64,000 bases of DNA from Cherax quadricarinatus (GCF_038502225.1 NC_091378.1:4259925-4323924); one strand, 5' to 3'. Positions 10,893 to 22,012 are shown, counted from the first letter of the stretch. Notes: generated from the sequence alone by a model not told the origin. Made by a program: numbers and translations.

Positions 10893-10921
10893 GGGGAGGG
10901 GGGACACTCCCCCCTCCCCCC
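10893..10921. other. G-rich/C-rich perfect inverted repeat
   Basis: GGGGAGGGGGGA, a CAC loop, then TCCCCCCTCCCC: 12-bp arms that are exact complements. Its G runs could also form a quadruplex. It lies just downstream of the 20-bp satellite. Confidence 0.8.
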
Positions 10922-11029
10922 CGTTACTGTGTCACTGCTACTGTGCCTCTGTCATCCACACGGGTCTAGCGCTTCATATAATAATAATGACTTTTAGATT
11001 GGCGTTCAGCTTGTTGCTTAGTGTTGAAA

Positions 11030-12752
11030 CTCTGTCAGTGTTACCAGTTGTGTTACTGTCAGTGTTACCAGTTGTGTTACTAGTGTCAGTGTTACCAGTT
11101 GTTTTACTGTCAGTGTTACCAGTTGTTACTACTGTCAGTGTTACCAGTTGTTACTACTGTCAGTGTTACCAGTTGTTACTACTGTCAGTGTTACCAGTTG
11201 TGTTACTGTCAGTGTTACCAGTTGTTACTACTGTCAGTGTTACCAGTTGTGTTACTACTGTCAGTGTTACCAGTTGTGTTACTGTCAGTGTTACCAGTTG
11301 TTACTACTGTCAGTGTTACCAGTTGTGTTACTACTGTCAGTGTTACCAGTTGTGTTACTACTGTCAGTGTTACCAGATGTGTTACTACTGTCAGTGTTAC
11401 CAGTTGTGTTACTGTCAGTGTTACCAGTTGTTACTACTGTCAGTGTTACCAGTTGTGTTACTACTGTCAGTGTTACCAGTTGTGTTACTACTGTCAGTGT
11501 TACCAGTTGTGTTACTACTGTCAGTTACCAGTTGTGTTACTACTGTCAGTGTTACCAGTTGTGTTACTGTCAGTGTTACCAGTTGTTACTACTGTCAGTG
11601 TTACCAGTTGTGTTACTACTGACAATGTTGCCAGTTGTGTTACTAGTGTCAGTGTTACCAGTTGTGTTACTACTGTCAGTGTTACCAGTTGTGTTACTAG
11701 TGTCAGTGTTACCAGTTGTGTTACTACTGTCAGTGTTACCAGTTGTGTTACTACTGTCAGTGTTACCAGTTGTGTTACTAGTGTCAGTGTTACCAGTTGT
11801 GTTACTGTCAGTGTTACCAGTTGTTACTACTGTCAGTGTTACCAGTTGTTACTACTGTCAGTGTTACCAGTTGTTACTACTGTCAGTGTTACCAGTTGTT
11901 ACTACTGTCAGTGTTACCAATTGTTACTACTGTCAGTGTTACCAGTTGTTACTACTGTCAGTGTTACCAGTTGTTACTATTGTCAGTGTTACCAGTTGTG
12001 TTACTGCTCTCAGTGTTACCAGTTGTTACTACTGTCAGTGTTAACAGTTGTTACTACTGTCAGTGTTACCAGTTGTTACTACTGTCAGTGTTACCAGTTG
12101 TTACTACTGTCAGTGTTACCAGTTGTTACTACTGTCAGTGTTACCAATTGTTACTACTGTCAGTGTTACCAGTTGTTACTACTGTCAGTGTTACCAGTTG
12201 TGTTACTACTGTCAGTGTTACCAGTTGTTTTACTACTGTCAGTGTTACCAGTTGTTACTACTGTCAGTGTTACCAGTTGTTACTACTGTCGGTGTTACCA
12301 GTTGTTTTACTGTCAGTGTTACCAGTTGTTACTACTGTCAGTGTTACCAGTTGTTACTACTGTCAGTGTTACCAGTTGTTACTACTGTCAGTGTTACCAG
12401 TTGTTACTGTCAGTGTTACCAGTTGTGTTACTACTGTCAGTGTTACCAGTTGTGTTACTACTGTCAGTGTTACCAGTTGTTACTACTGTCAGTGTTACCA
12501 GTTGTTACTACTGTCAGTGTTACCAGTTGTGTTACTACTGTCAGTGTTACCAGTTGTGTTACTACTGTCAGTGTTACCAGTTGTGTTACTACTGTCAGTG
12601 TTACCAGTTGTGTTACTACTGACAATGTTGCCAGTTGTGTTACTACTGTCAGTGTTACCAGTTGTGTTACTACTGACAATGTTGCCAGTTGTGTTACTAC
12701 TGTCAGTGTTACCAGTTGTTACTACTGTCAGTGTTACCAGCTGTTTCACTAC
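11030..12752. repeat. 24/25/27-bp minisatellite, roughly 68 units
   Basis: The core is ttaccagttgttactactg plus tcagtg. Length variants arise from an extra TG (gttgtgtt) and from loss of a TAC (gtgttactgtcag). Long runs of 25-bp units (11820-11990, 12050-12200) alternate with mixed 24/27-bp stretches. A rarer unit, gacaatgttgccag, occurs three times (about 11620, 12620 and 12675). The overlapping + frames are not genes. Confidence 0.96.
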
Positions 12753-12944
12753 CTCAACTCTAATGTCTAGCCTATCTAAGTTATACTGCGTAATCCGTCC
12801 CCAGACTGTAACCCTCCCTCACGAGTTTACTAACACGCAGGTACCTACCTATGTACTGTTAGGTGAGTAGGTGTAACAGGTGAAGTTAGCCAACGTCTTC
12901 AGGCCTTGAAGATGAATCCTGGCTCCTTAGTGAGTATGTAACAC

Positions 12945-13056
12945 TAGATCACTCACCTACCAGCCGCTGCTACACACACTAGCAGAGAGTCGGGGCCAGG
13001 AGCTATGAATCGACCCCTGCAACTACATATAGGTGAGTACACACACACACACACAC
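12945..13056 (+). mobile_element. LINE family H 3' tail ending in (AC)n
   Basis: It contains cggggccaggagctatgaat, cgacccctgcaactacatat and aggtgagtac, followed directly by (AC)n at 13039-13056. This is the + orientation of the terminus at 2654-2760. Confidence 0.75.
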
Positions 13057-13617
13057 AAACACAGGAAGAAGAAACACACATGGTCATGTTTCGAGAAGCA
13101 CTTAAGGGGATTGAGAGCAAAGTTGGTGTTGGTGATCGCTTGTCCAAGGCGGTGTTAAGTGTGTGCTTTGTTGTACAATATGGTGGTGGCTGTTGGCCTT
13201 ACTGTTTGTCCGCCTCGGTTATTACTGTTTCACTGGCCTGTAGTTGTTGGTACAGTGCATAAGAGAGGCGCCGAGGCAAGCACAATAAAACCACCAGGGA
13301 TAACAACAACAATGACTAACAGAAAGTAATGGTAATGTTAACTCTAACTGAAGTTGATAAACATTCTGGCTGGTACTTCCGTCCTCTCATGTCAAGTGAA
13401 ACTGAAGATTGTTAAATGCTGTGCACTCTGGCAGGTGTTTTCCACCTTAATAATATGTAAGTTGACAGGTAAGTCTTACAGATTTGTATCTGCATGTATT
13501 TAAAAAAAAAAATCACCGTATTTCTTTAAAAAATTATTTGATTATGTATCGGAAAATAAGGAACCTCTTAAAGGCAATAATTTTATCTTATTTATTATCT
13601 TATGGTTCTTATCTTAA
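13057..13617. other. No feature recognised
   Basis: Mixed sequence with a short poly-A run near 13500. The reading frame at 13005-13262 starts in the LINE tail and has no recognisable domain. Confidence 0.45.
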
Positions 13618-14113
13618 GTATCTTTACCTGGAGTCATTTTCGTAGAGTATCACTCCCGCGGCCCGGTCCCAGACCAGGATTTTTGGATTGTGGTCTGATC
13701 GGTCAAGACGTTAATGACCTACATCAGCACTCCAACGTATGCACAACAACCCGGCTGATCAGGAACTGTTGTGAGGAATCCGTCGATTGTTGGTGATCCC
13801 CTCATGCATGAAGGGGGGGTGTTGAAGAGTCGTGGTCCCTTAACACTTATTGACATCTCTCAGTGTACTTATCGCTTCCGTCTTCATCATCGTAAGTCTC
13901 CCGCACCATCTGCTGGGCCTCCAGTATCCTCCAGGTGTAGGTTGTGATGTATCTTTCTCGCCTACGTTCTAGGAAGTACAGTTTTAGGGACTTCAAACGC
14001 TCCCAGTTATTTAGGCATTTGGCGAAAGTTCTGTGTACATCTTCCAGAGTTGCTGGGGATGTTAGACCCAGGCACGACAAGGTTTTAAAGTGCACTGAAG
14101 GATAGCAAAGCAA
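13618..14113 (-). mobile_element. LINE pol C-terminal remnant (family T)
   Basis: The minus strand of 13847-14113 reads LGLTSPATLEDVHRTFAKCL, NNWERLKSLKLYFLERRRER and YITTYTWRILEAQQMV. The ERRRERYI-TYTW motif is the same as in the 54485-55092 copy. At lower coordinates a frame-broken RGPRLFNT-like block and the family T tail follow (about 13650-13830). No RT catalytic motif is present. Confidence 0.85.
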
Positions 14114-14159
14114 TCTGAAATTAATTTCAGATATATAAGAACTTATATCACAGTATTAG

Positions 14160-14210
14160 AGCGTTTGGTTCACAACCAAAAGACCCGGCTTCAGTCCCGG
14201 GGTAGCCAAG
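14160..14210 (+). other. tRNA-like SINE fragment (tentative)
   Basis: The sequence agcgtttggttcacaacc with the following aaaagacccggcttcagtcc resembles an anticodon arm (TGGTT-CACAACCA) plus a T-arm with a B-box-like GGCTTCAGTCC. There is no D-arm or acceptor stem, so it is not a functional tRNA gene. Confidence 0.4.
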
Positions 14211-14262
14211 AAGACTGTCATCTGACAGTGATGTCATCAGTGAAGAATGAGACGCTTGGGCA

Positions 14263-14541
14263 ACATTTGGGGATCTTTATTAAGGAAACGTTTGGCCAGC
14301 CAGTGACTTCTTCAGTCCAATACAGAGAAGAACGGTGGAAGATGAGGAGGAGAAGTTTTAGGTAATCAGTCCCTCAGCCTGGAGTCAATATGTTCAGTCC
14401 ATCTATATTGATGGACTGAACATATCGACTCCAGCCTGAGGGACTGATTACTTCAAACTCATCTTCCACCGTTCTTACCTGTATTGGACTGAAGAAGTCA
14501 CTGGCTGGCCAAACGTTTCCTTAATAAAGATCCCCAAATGT
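14263..14541. mobile_element. Complete foldback (hairpin) element, type A
   Basis: The left arm (14263-14400) and right arm (14403-14541) are reverse complements with few mismatches. The centre is cagtccatctatattgatgg at about 14402. The arm order is acatttggggatctttatta, aaggaaacgtttggccagcc, cagtccaatacagag, cggtggaagatgagg and gtaatcagtccctcagcctg. The right arm carries TTAATAAAGATCCCC, which includes AATAAA. There is no open reading frame of note. Confidence 0.93.
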
Positions 14542-14552
14542 CATTTATATCA

Positions 14553-16935
14553 CAGCTACCATCACCATCCATCTACCACCATCACCATCCATCTACCACC
14601 ATCACCATCCATCTACCACCATCACCATCCATCTACCACCATCACCATCCATCTACCACCATCACCATCCATCTACCACCATCACCATCCATCTACCACC
14701 ATCACCATCCATCTGCCACCATCACCATCCATCCACCATCACCACAATCCATCCACCACCACCACCATCACCATCCATCTACCACCATCACCATCCATCC
14801 ACCACCACCACCATCACCACCATCCATCCACCTCTACCACCATCACCATCCATCCACCACCACCACCATCACCACCATCCATCCACCACCACCATCCATC
14901 CACCACCACCACCCATCACCATCCACCACCACCACCATCACCATCCATCACCACCACCATCACCATCCATCACCATCCATCCACCACCATCACCATCCAT
15001 CCACCACCACCATCACCATCCATCCACCACCATCACCATCCATCCACCACCATACATCCACCACCACCACCATCATCATCCATCCACCACCACCACCACC
15101 ATCACCATCCATCCACCACCATCACCATCCATCCACCACCATTACCATCCATCCACCACCATCACCATCCACCACCATCACCATCACCATCCATCCACCA
15201 CCATCACCATCCATCCACCACAATCACCATCCATCCACCACCATCACCATCCATCCACCACCACCATCCATCCACCACCACCATCACGATCCATCCACCA
15301 CCATCACCATCCATCCATCACCATTCATCCACCACCACCACCACCATCCATCCACCACAATCACCATCCATCCACCACAATCACCATCCATCCACCACCA
15401 TCACCATCCATCCACCACCATCACCATCCATCCATCCACTACCATCACCATCCATCCACCACCACCATCACCATCCATCCATCCACCACCACCACCATCA
15501 CCATCCATCCACCACCACCACCATCCATCCACCACCACCACCATCCATCCACCACCATCACCATCCATCCACCACCATCACCATCCATCCACCACCACCA
15601 TCACCATCCATCCATCCACCATCACCACCATCACCATCCATCCACCACCACCACCATCCATCCACCACCACCACCACCACCACCACCACCATCACCATCC
15701 ATTACCACCACCACCATCACCATCCATCCACCACCACCACCACCACCACCTTCACCATCCATCCACCACCATTACCATCCATCCACCACCACCACCATCA
15801 CCACCCACCACCACCACCATCACCATCCATCCACCACCATCACCATCCATCCACCACCACCACCATCCATCCACCACCATCACCATCCATCCACCACCAT
15901 CCATCCACCACCATCACCATCCATCCACCACCACCACCACCACCATCCATCCACCACCACCATCCATCCACCACCACCACCATCCATCCACCACCATCCA
16001 TCCACCACCACCACCACCACCATCCATCCACCACCACCATCCATCCACCACCACCACCATCCATCCACCACCATCCATCCACCACCATCACCATCCATCC
16101 ACCACCATCACCATCCATCCACCACCATCACCATCCATCCACCACCACCACCACCATCACCATCCATCCACCACCATTACCATCCATCCACCACCACCAC
16201 AATCACCACCTTACCACCACCACCATCACCATCCATCCACCACCATCACCATCCATCCACCACCATCACCATCCATCCACCACCACCACCACCACCACCA
16301 CCATCACCATCCATCCACCACCATTACCATCCATCCACCACCACCACCATCACCACCCACCACCACCACCACCACCATCCATCCACCACCATCACCATCC
16401 ATCCACCATCACCATCCATCCACCACCATCACCATCCATCCACCATCACCATCCATCCACCATCACCATCCATCCACCACCATCACCATCCATCCACCAT
16501 CACCATCCATCCACCACCATCACCATCCATCCACCACCACCACCACCATCACCATCCATCCACCACCATTACCATCCATCCACCACCACCACCATCACCA
16601 CCCACCACCACCACCACCACCATCCATCCACCACCATCACCATCCATCCACCATCACCATCCATCCACCACCATCCATCCACCACCATCACCATCCATCC
16701 ACCACCATCCATCCACCACCATCACCATCCATCCACCACCATCACCATCCATCCACCACCATCACCATCCATCCACCACCATCCATCCACCATCACCATC
16801 CATCCACCACCACCACCATCACCATCCATCCACCACCACCATCACCATCCATCCACCACCATCACCATCCATCCACCACCATCACCATCCATCCACCACC
16901 ATCACCATCCATCCACCACCATCACCATCCATCCC
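14553..16935. repeat. CAC/ATCC satellite array, + strand nearly free of G
   Basis: It starts as regular 20-bp units (atctaccaccatcaccatcc) and becomes an irregular mix of CAC, CCATCA and CCATCCATCCAC blocks. In about 2.38 kb I find only two G on the + strand (near 14714 and 15288). The 800-codon frame (His/Pro/Thr/Ser/Ile only) and the Asp/Gly/Trp frames on the other strand are products of the repeat. Confidence 0.96.
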
Positions 16936-17199
16936 ACTAGTGTGACTTCTCTCTGGGTAATGCCTTCCCCTGATGCCACTCTCTTCCCTCCTCTATCACC
17001 ATCTTCATCTCGCAGCACCATATTCCACTAACAATAATACTCCCTTCATCTTTTCCCCTCTCCCATTTCCCCACCTCAAAGCCATCCCCCTTTCCCTATT
17101 TTGGTGGCACACGGGGGGAAGGAAGAGGATCAGGAATCTCTGGGTAGGCGGTGATTGCTCCTTAGGGAGGACTTGATCTTCCTAATTTCATTCTCCAGT

Positions 17200-17570
17200 G
17201 TCATTACTACAGTGCCACCACGGTGCCACCACGGTGCCAGCCACAGCAGTAAGGCGTTGTCTCTCTGTACCTTTAACCTCGCTTTTGTGTGTGTACGGAT
17301 TTTGGGTAGCCTGGTTGACCAGGCAAGCACCAGACGAGCCTGGCCCATGGACGGGCTCAGAGAGTAGATTAACTCTCGAAACTCTTCAAAGGTATATCAG
17401 ACAGTAAGGGTGGCAAATAACCCCAATGGAAATAAGTTAATCTGACTCTTTTGGGTTATCCCAGGTTCTCTACACATATCCTGCTATGTATGATAATCTA
17501 TGTAACTGTAAATTGTGTATATATTGGGCCAGTAGGCCTTCTGCAGTGCTCATTCTTTTCTTAGGTTTTT
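17200..17570 (+). mobile_element. LINE 3' end: C-terminal tail, 3' UTR and CR1-like terminus
   Basis: It opens with cagtgccaccacggtgccac (TGCCA motifs). Next come the tail blocks gcctggttgaccaggcaagc and ggcccatggacgggctcaga, reading SLVDQASTRRAWPMDGLRE. Then follows a 3' UTR (aatggaaataagttaatctg, ttttgggttatcccaggttc, tgtatgataatctatgtaac) shared with 33180-33300. It ends with gggccagtaggccttctgca, gtgctcattcttttcttagg, similar to the CR1-like terminus at 62985-63041. Confidence 0.75.
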
Positions 17571-17649
17571 ATGTATCTCCGATTAATTAGTTATTTAACA
17601 CCTGGTTATATTTAGTGTACAGTGTTAATTTGTTAGACTTTACTGAAGA

Positions 17650-17995
17650 ATAAAACGGCACAATACCGTGACTGGAACAACACAGAAATGACCTGCACGT
17701 TTCGCTCCGTCTTGGACCATTTACAAGTCACACTCTGACTTGTAAATCTTGGGTAAAAGGACACAAGTGCAACTAATTAGACATTTTACTTATCAAGCCA
17801 GAGTAACGGCTTGATAAAGCTCCTGGAGAGCGAAACGTTGCCACAATAAAAGGTCACATTAGTCCCACTTGTGTCCTTTTATCTAGGATATTGTCGGTAA
17901 TTCTACAAATATTATTACGACTTGTGAATGGCCAGAGTCGGATCACAACGTCATCAAAAGGGTTTATGTCCTATGTGCGGGTTATTTGTAAGTTA
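17650..17995. mobile_element. Two foldback elements, one nested in the other
   Basis: The outer pair is type B: caataccgtgactggaacaa and cttggaccatttacaagtca at 17655-17730, and the diverged partner ttgtgaatggccagagtcgg with tatgtgcgggttatttgta at 17920-17992. Between them lies a type A-like hairpin: taaaaggacacaagtg (about 17754) pairs with cacttgtgtccttttat (17865-17881), and tatcaagcc pairs with ggcttgata. The inner part carries gagagcgaaacgttgccaca and ataaaaggtcac. Confidence 0.75.
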
Positions 17996-18184
17996 TACTT
18001 GATATACTAATCAAATTAATTGATAAACAAAACTGTTAGTGCTGCAGGAAAGCACTTTTATTGACATTGTTAGCCCGAGGAACCAGAACTCCCAAGAAAC
18101 CCAAGCCTGTGGCTTATTGTGGTGGTTTATTTACTGATATTTGAACAGGGGGGGGGATGAAGGTATTAGGAAACGTGGCCAACG

Positions 18185-18245
18185 TTTCCACCCACCCAGG
18201 GTCAAACCCGGGTCCTTCGATTGTGAGAGACAAGGGCTCGTGGGT
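18185..18245 (-). other. tRNA-like SINE fragment (tentative)
   Basis: On the minus strand a loop ctctcacaatcgaag precedes a B-box-like gggtttgaccctgggtgg. It resembles the anticodon and T arms of a tRNA-derived SINE. No A box or full cloverleaf can be drawn. Confidence 0.4.
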
Positions 18246-18371
18246 ATAAATTGGATCAATTGAGTGATGGATGATGGAGTGTAATGTGGATAAGTGTCAC
18301 GTAATAGACGTGGGAGTGATAACAGGACACAGGAAGAATATAGATTGTCTTATTAAGTATTAAAAGGTTCA

Positions 18372-18592
18372 TATAGGGAGAGACAGAGAGACAGAGAAAG
18401 AGGATGGAGAGAGAGAGTGAGTAAAAGAGGAGAGAGGGATAGGGAGAGAAAGAGGAGAAAGGGATAGGGAGAGAGAAAGAGGTGAGGAGAGAAAGAGGAG
18501 GGAGGTAAAGAGAGAGAAAGAGGAGAGAGAGAGGGAAAGAAAAAGAGAAGGGGAAATAAACAGAAGAGAGAGAGAGAGAGAGAGAGAGAGCT
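18372..18592. repeat. Purine-rich (GA)n-type low-complexity DNA
   Basis: About 220 bases almost entirely A and G on the + strand, from degenerate gagaaagagg-type repeats to a clean (GA)n run at about 18565-18590. Confidence 0.9.
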
Positions 18593-18789
18593 CTAGACGT
18601 AAGTATAGAAAGAAAGCAACACTAGCATTCTCACATCAGTGTTAAACGTAAGGATTTTAACGTTCCTGGATCGTCTCTCTCCCTCGTTAATTGACGTACC
18701 ATAGCAGATCCTTCTATTACTTTCATATTTATTAAACGTATTTATTATACCTATGTTTATGGAGCCTAAACCAACCTATCTTAACCTAC

Positions 18790-18998
18790 TCATACCTAAC
18801 TTACAATAGGGTGAAGAGTCTGACCTGAAGGAAGTAACAGCCCGGTTGATCAGACGATCAATAGAGAAACCTGGTCACAGACCTGGCTGCAAGAGACTTC
18901 TGGAAGCCAGTCACAGGTATATCACAGGTAGTACATGCGGCTGGCTAGCACCAACTGCCTGCTCGATCAGATCATCTACCGGGAGACCTGTTCTATGG
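18790..18998 (+). mobile_element. Two LINE tail fragments leading into the 32-bp array
   Basis: Two + strand tail copies follow each other: gtaacagcccggttgatcag ... ctggaagccagtcacaggta, then gcggctggctagcaccaact ... accgggagacctgttctatg. The second runs without a break into the first unit of the array at 18999. Confidence 0.65.
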
Positions 18999-20099
18999 GA
19001 CAATCACCAGGTAGGTAGGTTGACCTGTGAGACAGTCACCAGGTAGGTAGGTTGACCTGTGAGAGAGTCACCAGGTAGGTAGGTTGACCTGTGGGACAGT
19101 CACCAGGTAGGTAGGTTGACCTGTGGGAGTCACCAGGTAGGTAGGTTGACCTGTGGGACAGTCACCAGGTAGGTAGGTTGACCTGTGGGACAGTCACCAG
19201 GTAGGTAGGTTGACCTGTGGGACAGTCACCAGGTAGGTAGGTTGACCTGTGGGACAGTCACCAGGTAGGTAGGTTGACCTGTGGGACAGTCACCAGGTAG
19301 GTAAGTTGACCTGTGGGACAGTCACGAGGTAGGTAGGTTGACCTGTGGGACAGTTACCAGGTAGGTAGGTTGACCTGTGGGACAGTCACCAGGTAGGTAT
19401 GTTGACCTGTGGGACAGTCACCAGGTAGGTAGGTTGACCTGTGGGACAGTCACCGGGTAGGTAGGTTGACCTGTGGGACAGTCACCAGGTAGGTAGGCTG
19501 ACCTGTGGGACAGTCACCAGGTAGGTAGGTTGACCTGTGGGACAGTCACCAGGTAGGTAGGTTGACCTGTAGGACAGTCACCAGGTAAGTAGGTTGACCT
19601 GTGAGACAGTCACCGGGTAGGTAGGTTGACCTGTGGGACAGTCACCAGGTAGGTAGGCTGACCTGTGGGACAGTCACCGGGTAGGTAGGTTGACCTGTGG
19701 GACAGTCACCAGGTAGGTAGGCTGACCTGTGGGACAGTCACCAGGTAGGTAGGCTGACCTGTGAGACAGTCACCGGGTAGGTAGGTTGACCTGTGGGACA
19801 GTCACCAGGTAGGTAGGTTGACCTGTGGGACAGTCACCGGGTAGGTAGGTTGACCTGTGGGACAGTCACCAGGTAGGTAGGCTGACCTGTGGGACAGTCA
19901 CCAGGTAGGTAAGTTGACCTGTGGGACAGTCACCAGGTAGGTAGGTTGACCTGTGGGACAGTCACCAGGTAGGTAGGTTGACCTGTGGGACAGTCACCAG
20001 GTAGGTAGGTTGACCTGTGGGACAGTCACCAGGTAGGTAGGTTGACCTGTGGGACAGTCACCAGGTAGGTAGGTTGACCTGTGGGACAGTCACCTGTGG
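18999..20099. repeat. 32-bp minisatellite, about 34 units
   Basis: The period is 32 bp with core ggtaggtaggttgacctgtg then ggacagtcacca. Variant sites are caccAgg/caccGgg, ggTtgacc/ggCtgacc and gtgGgac/gtgAgac. Every unit contains TGACCT. The cagtcaccaggta part resembles the preceding LINE tail (ccagtcacaggta). Confidence 0.96.
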
Positions 20100-20100
20100 G

Positions 20101-20510
20101 ACAGTGCCACCCATATGAACAGCACAGTGCCAATCCTGTGAATTTTAAATGCCAATCCAGCTTTCAGCAACACAGTGCCACCATATCAGATAGTGGCACC
20201 ATAACAATAGTTAAACTCCCCTGCCATACACACGACAATAGCTATAATGGCACCACCACCATGAATAAGAAACTTGTGCCACCTGAGAGGGTTATAAGTT
20301 TAGATAAGAGTGCCATGTGGCACCTGGGTCGTCCGCCGCGGGTGGGGCCACCAACAAGCCATCAACTGATTGAATTTTTGGTAGTGCCAGGCTTTTACAT
20401 TTTCCGTACGAGCTGTAAATTTGTGTGTTCGTGGCGGTGCCACGGTATTAGCCGCACGCGGAAGGCGAGATTTAGAATAACGTAGGAAAGCAATGGTGTG
20501 GCACTAGTTA
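20101..20510. other. Cluster of twelve TGCCA/TGGCA motifs
   Basis: TGCCA or TGGCA occurs at about 20104, 20127, 20149, 20176, 20193, 20221, 20248, 20276, 20310, 20317, 20382, 20437 and 20498, mostly as GTGCCAC or its complement. Chance would give about one. The + frame at 20081-20485 runs through it, but no domain is recognised and it starts in the minisatellite. Confidence 0.6.
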
Positions 20511-20708
20511 GGGCCGAGGGGACGGAAGCTCCGGGGATAGTAATTGAAGGAGACACATTATGTGTCTTAAATAACTGATAAATGCCTGAGAGGGGATAAT
20601 GGGTAATGGTGAGCCTTAGAACACAGTAGGATTTGATCAAGATAACGTTTCGCCCAAGGAGAACGAAATGTTCTCTTGTGTACGAATGGTATATAATACC
20701 GACAAGAT
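20511..20708. other. No gene; short CGTTTCGCCC motif
   Basis: Mixed sequence. It contains aacgtttcgcccaaggagaa (about 20645), a foldback-core-like motif without a partner arm. Confidence 0.4.
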
Positions 20709-20948
20709 GAGATTAAGACACATGTGCAACATCTGGGTATCTTTATTGTAGACGTTTCGCCATCCAGTGGCTTTATCAATACAAATTCTAGGACATAACT
20801 TGAAGACAGTAGAACTATGTACAGAAGATGAGGTAATCAGTCCCTCAACCTAGGAGTAGGTGCGAAGAGCACCTGTATTGATAAAGCCACTGGATGGCGA
20901 AATGTCTACAATAAAGATACCCAGATGTTGCACATGTGTCTTAATCTC
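20709..20948. mobile_element. Foldback element with unpaired centre, type A
   Basis: The left arm 20709-20783 (gagattaagacacatgtgca, ctgggtatctttattgtaga, cgtttcgccatccagtggct) is the reverse complement of 20874-20948. The 90-base centre holds gtaatcagtccctcaacc without its partner, so an inner part of one arm has been lost. The right arm carries ACAATAAAGATACCC. Confidence 0.92.
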
Positions 20949-21320
20949 AAATGTTCTCTTAAAGCCTTACGTTCCCATATAATATCTGTATCTCCTATAC
21001 TTGTGATCATTTTTGGCTTCCAACCACGAGTAGGACCTGCCTATCATGGGTCAGTATAGTTGCTTCAGGGCTTTGGAAGGTTTTATGCTCTGTTTAAGCA
21101 TATTACTGCATAAGACAAGACGTTCGTGTCCAGGAAGAATGGAAGTCCATTGTCTGGTTGTATCTTGTGAGGGGAAACAGCGTCACAAGATGTGGATTAT
21201 CTCGATAACAATAACACAGAGTTTGTGTTGTGTGGTGCAGGAGACCAGGTGATAGAATGTTGACCTGAGGATGATGTATGTCACCCCTCCCCCCGTCCCT
21301 CGTCTCTAACAAGCGTGGTA
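20949..21320. other. No feature recognised
   Basis: Mixed sequence with two overlapping short reading frames on opposite strands (about 67 codons). Neither has a recognisable domain. Confidence 0.45.
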
Positions 21321-21645
21321 GGACTTTCTCAGACCTCCAGCAGGAGCAGTAGGACTTTCTCAGACCTCCAGCAGGACCAGTAGGACTTTGTTAGACCTCC
21401 AGCAGGACCAGTAGGACTTTTAGACCTCCAGCAGGAGCAATAGCACTTTCTCAGACCTTCAGCAGGACCAGTAGGACTTTCTCAGACCTCCAGTAGGACT
21501 TTGTTAGACCTCCAGCAGGAGCAGTAGCACTTTCTCAGACCTCCAGCAGGACCAGTAGGACTTTATTAGACCTCCAGCAGGAGCAGTAGCACTTTCTCAG
21601 ACCTCCAGCAGGACTTTGTTAAACCTCCAGCAGGAGCAGTAGGAC
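21321..21645. repeat. 31-bp minisatellite, about 10 units
   Basis: The unit core is tcagacctccagcaggagca with gtaggacttt. Several units are shortened by 7-12 bases (about 21490 and 21605), and ttctcag/ttgttag alternate. Confidence 0.93.
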
Positions 21646-21719
21646 GCCCTCATTCCTCCTGTGTGTTCCACTGAAGAAACATGCCAGAGTAACCGTGAAA
21701 AATATTTACTAGCACTTGT

Positions 21720-21785
21720 GATCCGGTTACATGAGGAGGAACACTGCAGGAAGCCTACCGGCCCATACTAGGCAGGTCCTTCTCA
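21720..21785 (-). mobile_element. CR1-like LINE 3' terminus fragment
   Basis: It contains gaggaggaacactgcaggaa, gcctaccggcccatactagg and caggtccttctcaaa. This is the reverse complement of the 3' end seen at 62985-63041 (atgggccaacaggcctcctg, cagtgttcctcc). Confidence 0.75.
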
Positions 21786-21897
21786 AAACCAAACCCACTA
21801 ACAAAAATATTTACCCAATCCATTTGATGATTTTGTCTCTTTAAGAGCAGGAATAGTTAGTTGATGGTGACTTAGTCACCTGCACTATCATCAGTGG

Positions 21898-22012
21898 ATG
21901 TTGTGAAGATGGGGGACTGATTACTTCATTCTCCTCCTCATCTTTCGCCGTTTTGATCTGTATTGGACTGAAGAAGGCAATGGCTGGCGAAACCTTTCCA
22001 CAAGTGTTTCAT
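21898..22012. mobile_element. Single right arm of a foldback element, type A
   Basis: ggggactgattacttcattc, tgatctgtattggactgaag and ggctggcgaaacctttccac match the right arm of the 14263-14541 element. No left arm is present. Confidence 0.75.

Noticed and set aside
8047..10997. Frames of 898-956 codons in all + phases (repeated SLLSCRG)
   Set aside because: 20-bp satellite without stops; three phases open at once is a sign of a repeat, not of a gene.
10891..12870. Several Val/Ser/Thr/Cys-rich + frames
   Set aside because: They come from the 24/25/27-bp array, with phase changes caused by unit length differences.
14160..14210. Possible functional tRNA gene
   Set aside because: Only the anticodon and T-arm regions resemble a tRNA; no acceptor stem or D-arm. 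Kept only as a tentative SINE trace.
14538..16940. 800-codon His/Pro/Thr-rich frame resembling a histidine-rich protein
   Set aside because: The frame is continuous only because the array has no G and therefore no TAG or TGA; TAA does not occur in the units. No start context and no unique sequence.
20081..20485. 134-codon + frame
   Set aside because: It starts in the 32-bp array and runs through the TGCCA cluster; no domain, and no splice or poly(A) support.
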